Assembly: GCA_002633025.1 (NCBI GenBank) | Contig: NMRB01000010.1 | Location: 154,229 to 218,228 of the forward strand | Reading direction: 5' to 3' | DNA length: 64,000 bases | Origin: Notospermus geniculatus | Lineage: Eukaryota; Nemertea; Pilidiophora; Heteronemertea; Lineidae | In this document: piece by piece, positions 55,573 through 64,000 of the stretch | Numbering within the stretch: position 1 is the first letter of the stretch | Layout of the letters: each line of letters starts with the position of its first letter | The notes under the pieces: generated by a model | The model's database searches: none | Seen by the model: only the letters and a program-made list of their open reading frames with translations | Told to the model about the DNA's origin: nothing | Position numbers and translations under genes: made by a program

Positions 55573-55779
55573 AGGGGTGGTTCAACATTTTCAACATTTT
55601 CACAAGTCTACAGAGAGTAAAGTAGACTTTTTATGACCCCCTCCCTCCCCCAAAAGTGTAGGCCTACATAAAAAATGTTGATTCTTCTGCCCCCATCAGA
55701 CCTACAGATATCAACATTTCATGTTACACAAAAAAGTGTACAGCCGGTGATAACCTTGTGAAAATGTTGAACCACCCCT
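55573..55779. mobile_element. Second copy of the 25-base-arm foldback MITE
   Basis: This has the same ends as the copy at 55177, with a 9-base duplication inside the left arm. It was copied as part of the tandem duplication and not by independent insertion. Confidence 0.8.
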
Positions 55780-55789
55780 CCCTAACTTG

Positions 55790-56554
55790 AAATTGTTTTC
55801 AGACCGTTCGTCTCAAGCAAGGTTTTAAAAAAATCATTCCTCAAACTCTTTCAAATCTTCAAGAGATGAAATTAATGACAGTCCCAAATTCATAACAGCG
55901 ATTTCACCCAAATAACACCCAACGCACAAACCCAAGAGAACATCAAACACACCGACGAACCCGTTGATGCGCAGCGCTGGCGTAATGTCAACGCAACAAG
56001 CGAGCGGCCCACGGTGCCGCATTGCTCCATGCTTATTAAAAATACTATCTACGCTGCTGCAGTTCTGCTACGATGTTGATGTGCCGGTATGGCATCAACA
56101 GGCAGGAGTTTAACTCAAGTGATATAAGTGAAAAAGGGGAGTAAATTGTGGAAGAAGTCCGTCAGTAGGGTCCATATTGTCTTTCTTAACGATCTAAAGT
56201 GTAATCCACAGTTAACTTCCATTAAAATCAAATGTTGTTCAAACTTCAAACTTCACACTTAAAATCTCAATCAAACCTAACAGTGTCCGTGGATTGTTTA
56301 AGATAACCCCAATTAAGGTGATCCTAACCATCGGTGTAGCTGTCATAACCCCACTCCCAAAATCAAACATTTTTTGTGACCTATTCCAATGACCCGGCAT
56401 TTTTTAATGAACAAAGCACACAACACCGTCAATCATCGGCCGTGAGATAGTTGAAGATCAGTGACCAATGGTAAAAAATATGAAAATCCAGAGAAATAAG
56501 AAAGGACAGCACGTAAGAGTAATCCTGTGGTAAGATTACGTAATGTCCACCTAC
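55790..56554. other. Start of intron 1 of the minus-strand gene
   Basis: This follows the GTAGGT donor of the first coding exon when read on the minus strand. I recognise no further feature. Confidence 0.5.
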
Positions 56555-56606
56555 CTGTGTCGAATTTCTTCCGTTGCTGAGGTTTCTCCTGCTTTCTCCG
56601 TGACAT
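56555..56606 (-). CDS. First coding exon: N-terminal NuRD-binding motif of a SALL/BCL11/FOG/ZNF521-type protein
   Basis: On the minus strand ATG at 56606-56604 opens MSRRKQEKPQQRKKFDT and runs 52 bases to ACAG, then a GTAGGT donor at 56554, leaving phase 1. The start has A at -3, and an in-frame TGA lies 12 bases upstream (56621-56619), so this is a true N-terminus. MSRRKQxxP is the conserved start of SALL1-4, BCL11A/B, FOG1/2 (ZFPM) and ZNF423/ZNF521, where it binds RBBP4/RBBP7 and recruits the NuRD histone deacetylase complex to repress genes in the nucleus. A short first exon holding only this motif is usual in these genes. The KPQ followed by KKF recalls BCL11 most, but 17 residues cannot decide the family, so no symbol is given. 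The likely next exon is at 1035-1088. Confidence 0.78.
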
Positions 56607-57360
56607 TTTCGCGGAGTATCATTAAGCGCTGTCCGTTCGCGTTTACATTGGACAAAGAACAACTACCAACATGGCGGCCGCAATGGCATGCCGGGAAATG
56701 ACGGGAGCACCTGCTGTATTCATCCTTGTCTGACTATGCCGCTCAATCTTTCCAGAGGTCAGTTGCCCCCGACCAAAAAATCGCAAACTTGTCAACTTGC
56801 ACTACACTCCAATTGAACAACCTTTCGGCTCAAAACGATACCGCAATATGAATGTACGAAAGTGCGCTGGGATTACGCGCTCGCTATGGAAACTCCCGCC
56901 CACTTCTGACGTTAAGTAGTTTTAAGAGATGATGGACTGTTATTGAATATTCACAAGTTTGCCGACCGAGTGACCATCCATGTACAAAATGAATCGGCCT
57001 TACAAGTCCGCGGGCTTTTAATACCGTGGAATAGTATTTTGCATAAAACGTCTATCTCGTCCTAAAATGAGATCGTCCGGACTGTGTGAGCCTGGAGTGA
57101 GATAGCCCACCGGCATTTCTGCCAAGACATTTATAATATATTAACAGCAGCGGGTGCCTTATTGATTCTAGCGTGGCGTATTATACTCCGGCCACGACTG
57201 ACCCGGCATTATTTATCAACTGCCCTGCGTCGGTCGAAATTTCTAAAGGCACGCACACAGCTGCCGCCGATAAAAAAACGCGGCAAGGTGACTTCTAGAC
57301 GGTTATCGGCCGCACACAAAAACAGTATTCTGCGAAAGAAATACGTAGAATGCTGATTAT
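56607..57360 (-). promoter_or_regulatory. CpG-rich 5' UTR and probable promoter region of the minus-strand gene
   Basis: CpG is clearly denser here than in the intron to the left. A YY1-type motif AACATGGCGGC lies at 56669-56679 (plus orientation), within a NotI-like GCGGCCGC. A CCAAT string on the minus strand lies near 56650. I cannot place the transcription start. A head-to-head plus-strand transcript is possible, since the YY1 motif itself forms an ATG (56671) opening a 20-codon frame. Confidence 0.45.
56643..56672 (-). other. Possible upstream ORF in the 5' leader
   Basis: GCCGCCATG on the minus strand (ATG at 56672-56670) has an ideal start context and opens a nine-codon frame ending TAA. 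If transcription begins upstream of it, it would precede the MSRRKQ start by about 37 bases. A second ATG at 56622 is out of frame and overlaps the main start. Confidence 0.3.
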
Positions 57361-58935
57361 CATATGGGCTAAAGCTGATCTAGATATCCAATAAGATGAC
57401 CAGTACGGAATGGACTCCGAAAACAGGCTAGATAAATAATTTGAGAGACGAGAAAAAAACGCACATTTTTCATGCGATGATGATGGCGCCGCCTAGCCAA
57501 AGACGGGCAAACCATCGGTTGCAATGGGGCAACAGAAATATGCGGGTTGCGATTTGTAACTTACAAATTTCTACGAATACTCAAACGTAGGCGTTGTATG
57601 TGATATAATCTAACATCGAATGTCACATTTTCACTCTTCCCACAATTAGTAACATACATGTAAATGAGCGCATTTTTCTGTGATATTGGATGTTTTTTTC
57701 ACTAACCGACTGCACCACTTTAATTTAGGTACCCAACGATTGCCCAACTTGCTGGCAGATAAATTGGTGGGCACGTTCGTTGCGAAACAGAAAAGAAGAC
57801 GTGTAGTCGTCCGGGAGAATTTTGGTTCATACCCAGGCTAACTCATAACCATGCTATCATCTGCAGAATGACTGGCTACACACTGAACACAAAATGGCGT
57901 AGCACTTTGTGACTTAATTGTGACTTACAAACCACCTCCCTCCCTACAATAACACCCGATATTTTTGGAATGGCCAAACTCTACCATGGTTTGGACATGG
58001 ACGGCAAAAGTGATGTAACTTGATCCCTCCCCCCCCCCCAGCAAGTTTGTTCAATACAGTTGAAAAGTAAAAATTTCGTGAATAGAATTTTCAAAAACAA
58101 TTAGGTTTTGGCGGTGTCATAGACCCCCCCCGTACGCCTAAAATTCTTGATCGTCCGTTGTAATCAGCAAGCTTGACCTCTTCCAGTAAAAATATATAGC
58201 AGAACTCGGTGATGGACAAACGAGTAGGCCTACTGCAGATACTAGTGTTTGGTACGAGTACTGCAGAACTGTTTGGTTGATATTTATTTCATTCCAAGTA
58301 CATATGTATGGCGTTACAGAAAGTTACAGACAAAAATCGCAGTTGAAAGGTCGCAGAGTGTTGGCATTGCCAGGGTAGGCATTGATGACCACACAGCATA
58401 TACACAGCAGGCTGTTGATATCCTCGAATCGATGTCCTGACAATAACGCTTTTGATATGATAACGTTGGAGGAGCTAGAGCCCACAGACAAAGTCAATCT
58501 CTGTGACCTAACAACTTCAATTTTGGTGTGTGCACAAAATGAAGGTTCGAAATGAGCATGCAAGTGTACAAATAAAATGCACGAACATTAGCCTTCATCA
58601 GACTGAACCGGATGACCATTGCGCCCTCTGTCCGAAACACGAGAAATTATTGACATGCCTCGCCATTTTCGCACACTAGAGGCATCTACCCGAAGAATTG
58701 TAAACTAGACGTCCGTCTTGGACGACAGTGTTGTGACTTCCACCAGAGAGAAGAGAATCTCTTGGGGGAGTTATAGATGTACCGTTGCTGTCTGTATACG
58801 ACCGTTACATTTTGTCTGCTGTTCAGTTGTGTGTGTAATAAATACCTCCTCTACTTGGTATGTTTTAGAGTACAAGGGGTATTACACGTAGCCTACATGA
58901 TACATGTGGTAAATTTAGGAGGTGTTAGGCCTACG
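57361..58935. other. No gene recognised
   Basis: More GC-rich than the intron, with a C12 tract near 58028-58039. No open frame with a domain and no convincing exon was found. Confidence 0.4.
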
Positions 58936-58990
58936 ACCGTAGCGTCCGGCCTTTTGGCTCGGTGGAAAAACACCTGCCTCAAGCTGTAGT
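58936..58990 (+). mobile_element. Fragment of a tRNA-derived repeat (box A side only)
   Basis: TTTTGGCTCGGTGGAAAAAC resembles a tRNA D-arm (box A). It is preceded by GGAGGTGTTAGGCC, the same leader that precedes the minus-strand unit at 60365-60433. No box B follows in this orientation. Confidence 0.4.
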
Positions 58991-59054
58991 GAGTTTTTTA
59001 CTTGCCCTTGCAAAGGAACAAGGTACACGGCTTACTGTCCCACGCGACGGGCGT

Positions 59055-59152
59055 GAAGAGCCAGGGATGATATGGCCCGCGCTGGATTCGAACCCGGGAC
59101 CTGCCTCTTGCTTAGCGGACGTGATAACCACTGGGCCATATCAGGGCTCTTC
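59055..59152 (-). mobile_element. tRNA-like repeat inside a ~20-base inverted repeat
   Basis: On the minus strand GGCCCAGTGGTTATCACG (box A, Val-like D arm) and GGGTTCGAATCC (perfect box B) sit at tRNA-like spacing. The flanks GAAGAGCC...GATATGGCCC and GGGCCATATC...GGCTCTTC form an extended helix at 59055-59078 and 59133-59152. The anticodon stem pairs poorly and the acceptor and T arms do not close as in a real tRNA, so I read it as a tRNA-derived repeat and not a working tRNA gene. Confidence 0.6.
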
Positions 59153-59676
59153 ATTACATGTATACCGATGCCTGCTGTTTTCGCACTAAACGGGTGGTTA
59201 GAACCGTAAAGCCAGTGAAATACACGTATATATTACTGGCCGAGTTTATTCTGCTCCATGTGAACGTTCTGAAGACTCTCTATCACACCGACAACTTCGG
59301 AACTTGTCTGTCCACTTTTCCTTCAAATTTCAACAATGGTCTGTCGGTAATTGGTCCCGACGGATGTGGTACTTTGAGCAAGATCCTGGACTACTGTAAC
59401 ACTACGGCCGTTGTAAAATGACAGAAAATCAATGCAAATTCATCAGACAACACTCGCTTTAGTTTTAAAACTCGGTCCATTACTTCAAGTGGAGCATTTA
59501 GTGCAACATAGCCATCACCGGTCAATTATTTAGTAAAATAACTTTAATCCTGTGAGTTCAACACTGCAACGGATTGTAGTCACGTAGAGTACATGTATAA
59601 CTTCACACTCCTCACGCACACTATGTTGGTTTGTCTGCTAGCCAATACAGAGGTGGTGGGTGCCGAGGCTGTCGCA

Positions 59677-59749
59677 GACCGCACGGGGAATCGAATCCGG
59701 ATCTCCCGTGTGCAGGGCACTGCGCCGTTCTTCCATGTAGCCAGAAGTC
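59677..59749 (-). mobile_element. tRNA-like repeat unit
   Basis: On the minus strand CTGGCTACATGGAAGAACG (box-A-like) and GGATTCGATTCC (box B) bracket a CCTGCACACGG anticodon-like region. Acceptor ends do not pair. Confidence 0.5.
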
Positions 59750-59877
59750 CGGACGTTAGGCTCGAGGGTCTACACTCCTAAATATACCACTTTCCTCCCC
59801 ATCTTTTTACCCGTTACGACTTACGGTAGTCAAGATGAGAAAGGAAAGCGCCTTCGCCGGCAGCGCCAAATATCGCA

Positions 59878-59932
59878 GACCACAGCGGGAATCGAACCCG
59901 GATATCTCGCGTGCAAGGCAGGCGTTCTTCCT
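59878..59932 (-). mobile_element. Truncated tRNA-like repeat unit
   Basis: This matches the box-B half (GGGTTCGATTCCCGC) and anticodon arm of the unit at 60365. It is cut off at the duplication junction, so it lacks box A. Confidence 0.55.
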
Positions 59933-60163
59933 ACAACACTCGCTTTAGTTTTAAAACTCGGTCCATTACTTCAAGTGGAGCATTTAGTGCAACATAGCCA
60001 TCACCGGTCAATTATTTAGTAAAGTAACTTTAATCCTGTGAGTTCAACACTGCAACGGATTGTAGTCACGTACAGTTACATGTATAACTTCACACTCCTC
60101 ACGCACACTACGTTGGTTTGTCTGCTAGCCAATACAGAGGTGGTGGGTGCCGAGGCTGTCGCA

Positions 60164-60236
60164 GACCGCACGGGGAATCGAATCCGGATCTCCCGTGTGC
60201 AGGGCACTGCGCCGTTCTTTCGTGTAGCCAGAAGTC
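60164..60236 (-). mobile_element. tRNA-like repeat unit (duplicate of 59677)
   Basis: This is the same unit carried in the second tandem copy, with a few changes near box A (CTACACGAAAG). Confidence 0.5.
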
Positions 60237-60364
60237 CGGACGTTAGGCTCGAGGGTCTACACTCCTAAATATACCACTTTCCTCCCCATCTTTTTACCCG
60301 TTACGACTTACGGTAGTCAAGATGACAAAGGAAAGCGCCTTCGCCGGCAGCGCCAAATATCGCA

Positions 60365-60433
60365 GACCACAGCGGGAATCGAACCCGGATATCTCGCGTG
60401 CAAGGCAGGCGTTCTTCCATTGAGCCAGAAGTC
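60365..60433 (-). mobile_element. tRNA-Ala(TGC)-like repeat unit
   Basis: On the minus strand GGCTCAATGGAAGAACG, an anticodon loop CTTGCAC and GGGTTCGATTCCCGC follow tRNA-Ala order and spacing. The D stem has one mismatch, the T stem one, and the acceptor arms (GACTTCT against TGTGGTC) pair poorly. It is therefore a pseudo-tRNA or a SINE head. It is the most complete unit of the cluster. Confidence 0.6.
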
Positions 60434-60649
60434 TCGAGGGCCTAACACCTCCTACATCTACCACGGCTACTCTATCGGCCCTGTTATTGGCGGACAAAAT
60501 TAAAACCTTTAGGGCGATCGAGGAGGAAAGTGGATTCAGAGACAGTCCGCATGGGTTTGATCATAGACAACTTCTCGTGGGACTGTCACGAGAAGTACCC
60601 AAACGCCGTCCAAACTATCCACTCTTGGCCACAGGGGGTCCGTTCCTTA

Positions 60650-60890
60650 AGCCCGTGTCACACTGTGGCAACTTAGGCGGGCGAATCACCGCGAACTGGA
60701 ATGAAATGGTCCATGGACCATGTCCGCCTAAAGCCTAGTTTATGCTTCGACGCACGACCATCGGCGTCCGACGCGCGATCAAAATCTGGACGCCGACCTA
60801 ATGCAGTAGGCTTATGTCGGCGTACAGATTTTGATCGTGCGTCGGACGCCGATGGTCTTGCGTCGATGTCGCCACAGTGTGACCTGGGCT
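60650..60890. mobile_element. MITE with TTA target duplication and nested palindrome
   Basis: The termini AGCCCGTGTCACACTGTGGC and GCCACAGTGTGACCTGGGCT are inverted, and TTA flanks both sides (60647-60649 and 60891-60893). TTA/TAA duplications are typical of PIF/Harbinger elements. Inside, a second palindrome (about 60748-60795 against 60815-60868) is built from CGACCATCGGCGTCCGACGC and its reverse. The left 80 bases match the arms of the element at 32564. Confidence 0.85.
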
Positions 60891-60893
60891 TTA

Positions 60894-63800
60894 CGTTCGA
60901 CTTTTTAAAAAAGTGAATGTCTTCCTGTGTGCGACGTTTGTTGTATGTTGGGAAAATGCATCCACGGCTTTATTGCTTCTTCCATAGCATTAAAAGCAAG
61001 CCATACTTGGATGATGCGCCTGCAAACCACCAAGCACTTCTGGTCGAGGAATGATGGCACTTTCAGTCAACGTTTGCCGTATTTTGGGCGTTTTCCTCTG
61101 AATCTCCCATTTGTGCATTACACTACAGCCAGCGTACCTTACCATTCGACGCAACACAATAGTGTTTCAAATTGGGTGAAGTATTGAATTTTAAACAAGT
61201 TTGTACTTTTTAACACCGACGCTGGCCACCGCTGTATAGACGGAAATATTGGCGGATCAACTGTTTTAGTGGGCATAGGTGTGGCGTAGTCAATAAGCCC
61301 AGAGAACGTGAAGTGCACTATGCACCCAGACGGACAAAAGTAGTAGTGGCATAAAATCGATTGGCCGTGTAAAACATGTATGTTGCCCGCAGACTGAGTC
61401 GGTTTTAGGTGGTGTCTCGCTAAAACTTTAACCAAGTTGCACCTTTGTTTTGTTAGCCAGACATCTGCCCCCTTTTCTGTCCCCCTTTTGCAGGTGTAAT
61501 CGTTCAGGAGTTCTATCTGAGTTGCGACGTACAAGAAGATTGGGATTTCAGTATCTGGAACAGTTGATCCTTATTCTCTGCACGTATACGAGGATCCGAG
61601 ATCTGACCACAGCTTTCAGCGAACTCATAAAATCACCATACACACAGACGCAGCATCTCTTCATTTTAGTTTAAGTGGGACTCTTTTCAGGGCTGCCACG
61701 CGCCACCAACGCCTCACCTTTTCAATGGCATTAACCGCAACGAACCTGACCTGAATACAGAATGATACTATAGAACTGTGCACACACGCACCGACTAGCG
61801 GATAATTGTTGTAAAAAAACTGCTTGACAAACGAAGCAAGTACTTCTAGGTGCTTCGAGATCACTTGAAACACTGTTGGTCCTCTAGAAAGCGTTCGGTA
61901 CCATTGGCCGTCATTCTTTATTTTGGTTGGTCGGCGCTCCATCGTCTGATAAACGTGTTACACTTACACCGGGGTTTTATTAAAAAAGAGGTCGGGGTCC
62001 ATCTGAGGACTTGCGAATCCTTAAATTCGACACATCGTGAAATGGCGAAATGAAAGAGAAGTAGTGCTGCCACCATGTGATAACTTAAGAAACCTCGCGC
62101 CTCGTATTAGTGGAGTGGCTCGAGGACAGGGGACCAGTCTACCAGTGTGGAGAGCCACCGAGAAAAATATACAAAATGAACAATAACAGTTTATTGACCA
62201 AAGTAGCGTAATTTAATACACGGTAAAAATTCGATACAAGAGATTTAATACAATACGTCATAAGTTCTCTTAAATAACGGTTTCTTGCTTTGCCGGTTTC
62301 TACATCTAGAGAGCGTTTGTCAATCACGTCGCTTTGATGGCGGTGGATCTCATCAGCTGATGAAGAATCAGTGTTGTGGAGTGAAAACATTTCTCCCCCT
62401 GAAATTAAATCCTATCCAGCCGGGAAATACTCAGTAAGTGTGGTGTCTTATTTAGCAGTATTGTTTCATAAAAGTTAACCACGAGCCTTGGACTCTGTTG
62501 ACTAACAATGCAAACGATATTCTTGTTTGGTTATCCCAGTTTTCCTTGGCGGAAACACGAGCCCAATTTCAGACATTCTCACCACTGAAATCGTCACACT
62601 TTTAGCATTGTTCAAGTATTTGTCGCCGATTTTTCGCCCGTTTCCTATTACGTAATCTATTGACTAGGAATGCATATTTAAATCATTTGGGGTCAAAGCG
62701 TGTCCCGAATAAAGAAATTTACATTATTTCACCGGCTTCGAGTTTTTGTGCGATTTTTTCGAGAAATTTTCGAGGTTATTTTTGAGGTCGCCTTCTGATT
62801 GGGCAGATTCAATCACATCTCAGCGGTACACTCTACTTCAGTAAAAATGGCCACCACCTTTTCATCACTTGAGAAGTTCGACGCGCTGTGATACCATTAC
62901 TACATCAGATAAGGTACAATATTTCAAACTCATTCTTTTATTCGTAACAATAGTTTCCATGCCTAAATTGATACTAAGATCATTCAAATACGTATACATT
63001 CGAACAGTCTTGTCGAGCAGTCCTGATCGGTGTGGACACTCGCGGGCACTGGGGGATACGATGTAGGCCTACATCGATCGTGTGTGTATGTATGAACTAT
63101 TAGGTCACCATAATAGACATACATTGTAGGCCTCGCGTAGGCCTACCGCTTTACATGCTATGCAAGCCTGGCGTCCTCTGGCCATGTATGGTGGGACTGG
63201 CCATGGAGGTCTCCATGGACTAACTGATATTCACGTCTGGAGGAGGCCACCCATTGCTGCCTGGGGCCAGGAGAAAGAGCAGTGCGATGTATTTTGGTCA
63301 TATCGTTTGTACATGTTGTATATTTTTCATATCGATGATTCATGCATGGGTCAACCCGTGGTTCTTTGTCGGCCTGTATCCATAGTACATACCAGCCACA
63401 CTTTCGTGCACCTCAAAGGAATCTGCTTGAATTCGCCCTAGGGCCTAACACCAGCGAAGCGGGCAGCGTCAACTAACCCAAGAACTGATCGAGGGGACTA
63501 TGATTCCAGGGATATCCGTTCGAATAGCGCCATGCAATACCAGGCTTCTGTTTGGCGGACAAGCATTCCTAGGAATTTCTCCTCTGCTACACCGGGTATC
63601 ATGCTGTGCCATCTGTTGGTAGTTGTTGGAAGTGAAATGAGTCTAGAACTCAGGGTTTGCTCCGCGGTCAGTTCACATTTCACACTGCAGATGGCGTGGT
63701 GATCGATTCAACGAATTCGTAATTCGAATTCGAATGCTTGTTAGTTTCAATTGACGTTGGTAGGTGCCGCTTCAGGCACCAGCAGAGTGGTATGCTCCAG

Positions 63801-63983
63801 ATCGGAATATCAGGTGAGTTTATTGGTTGTTGTTGGTACTGGAGTATAAAAGTAGGGACAAGGTTATCACACACTTTAGGGTAGGCCTATTAAATGTAAA
63901 ATATACCAAGCACAAAAGAAAGCTAGTTGAGCTAACTGGTAAAACTAGTGAATGAAGTTGAATAATCCGCATTGGACAAGGCC
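60894..63983. other. No supported gene
   Basis: A strong acceptor-like tract (CCCCTTTTCTGTCCCCCTTT then TGCAG) ends at 61493 and leads into an open plus-strand frame to 61674, without an identifiable domain or poly(A) signal. An AATTCG-rich palindromic run lies at about 63711-63735. TAGGCCTA palindromes are frequent near 63.1 kb. Confidence 0.35.
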
Positions 63984-63997
63984 GGGGGGGGGGGGGG
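63984..63997. repeat. G14 homopolymer
   Basis: Fourteen G residues close to the window end. Homopolymers of this kind are prone to length error. Confidence 0.9.
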
Positions 63998-64000
63998 CTA

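Larger units (their letters stand above)
54985..55789. repeat. ~0.39 kb tandem direct duplication
   Basis: Copy 1 (54985-55374) and copy 2 (55375-55789) both begin ATCAGTCCATCACCATCAG and end CCACCCCTCCCTAACTTG. Copy 2 has small insertions (ACTC, an extra AACATTTTC, AAGT, GGCC). Each copy contains one foldback element and the same 54-base interval with splice-like borders. Confidence 0.92.
59447..60418. repeat. ~0.49 kb tandem duplication containing tRNA-like units
   Basis: Copy 1 (59447-59932) and copy 2 (59934-60418) begin ACAACACTCGCTTTAGTTTT and end GGCAGGCGTTCTTCC. Period is 487 bases with only a handful of substitutions. The left junction cuts the second tRNA-like unit of copy 1, while copy 2 continues into the intact unit. 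Confidence 0.92.

Noticed and set aside
59055-60433. Functional tRNA genes
   Set aside because: Box A and box B strings are present, but acceptor stems fail to pair and anticodon stems are mismatched. Repetition points to tRNA-derived repeats.
62100-62400. Possible 3' end of a Penelope-like or other retroelement on the minus strand
   Set aside because: Only a vague resemblance. No reverse transcriptase, endonuclease or terminal repeat could be seen.
62847-62891. ATGGCCACCACC start with good context, opening MATTFSSLEKFDAL
   Set aside because: The frame stops after 14 codons and no plausible donor keeps it open. The resemblance to a known N-terminus is superficial.
1-64000. CRISPR array, rRNA or prokaryotic operon
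   Set aside because: No regularly spaced repeats with unique spacers, no rRNA-like segments, and no long tightly packed open frames.

Overview
The window reads as nuclear DNA of a marine invertebrate animal. It is about 40% GC and almost free of long open frames. It is rich in short foldback (MITE-like) elements and tRNA-derived repeats, and the palindromes TAGGCCTA and ACATGTA recur throughout. In my experience that mix suggests an echinoderm, hemichordate or lophotrochozoan, but I cannot name the species. There is no sign of bacterial, viral or organellar gene organisation.

The best supported gene lies on the minus strand. Its first coding exon (56,606 down to 56,555) encodes MSRRKQEKPQQRKKFDT. 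This is the short N-terminal motif by which SALL, BCL11, FOG/ZFPM and ZNF423/ZNF521-type zinc-finger proteins recruit the NuRD complex through RBBP4/7. The exon ends in phase 1 at a good donor. A second exon candidate at 1,088 down to 1,035 has a long pyrimidine tract, a GTAAGT donor and a matching phase-1 frame. If both are right, about 55.5 kb of the window is the first intron, and the zinc-finger exons lie beyond coordinate 1. A CpG-rich stretch with a YY1-type motif sits just upstream of the start codon, at about 56.6-57.4 kb.

Region by region: 1-29 kb is mostly plain intronic sequence with two foldback elements (9.8 and 12.8 kb). From 29 to 60 kb there are six separate head-to-tail direct duplications, with units of about 0.4, 1.23, 1.42, 1.7, 0.39 and 0.49 kb. 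One of them is joined by a single N. They are either a real burst of tandem duplication or, quite plausibly, two divergent haplotypes stitched together in the assembly. Several carry foldback elements inside the repeated unit. Two weak plus-strand exon candidates (43.2 and 47.6 kb) have compatible phases. From 57 to 64 kb the sequence is more GC-rich and holds a cluster of tRNA-like repeat units and a TTA-flanked MITE related to one at 32.6 kb.

No functional tRNA, rRNA, CRISPR array or intact transposase was found. Exons without a start codon are hard to see by eye, so more small exons may be present.
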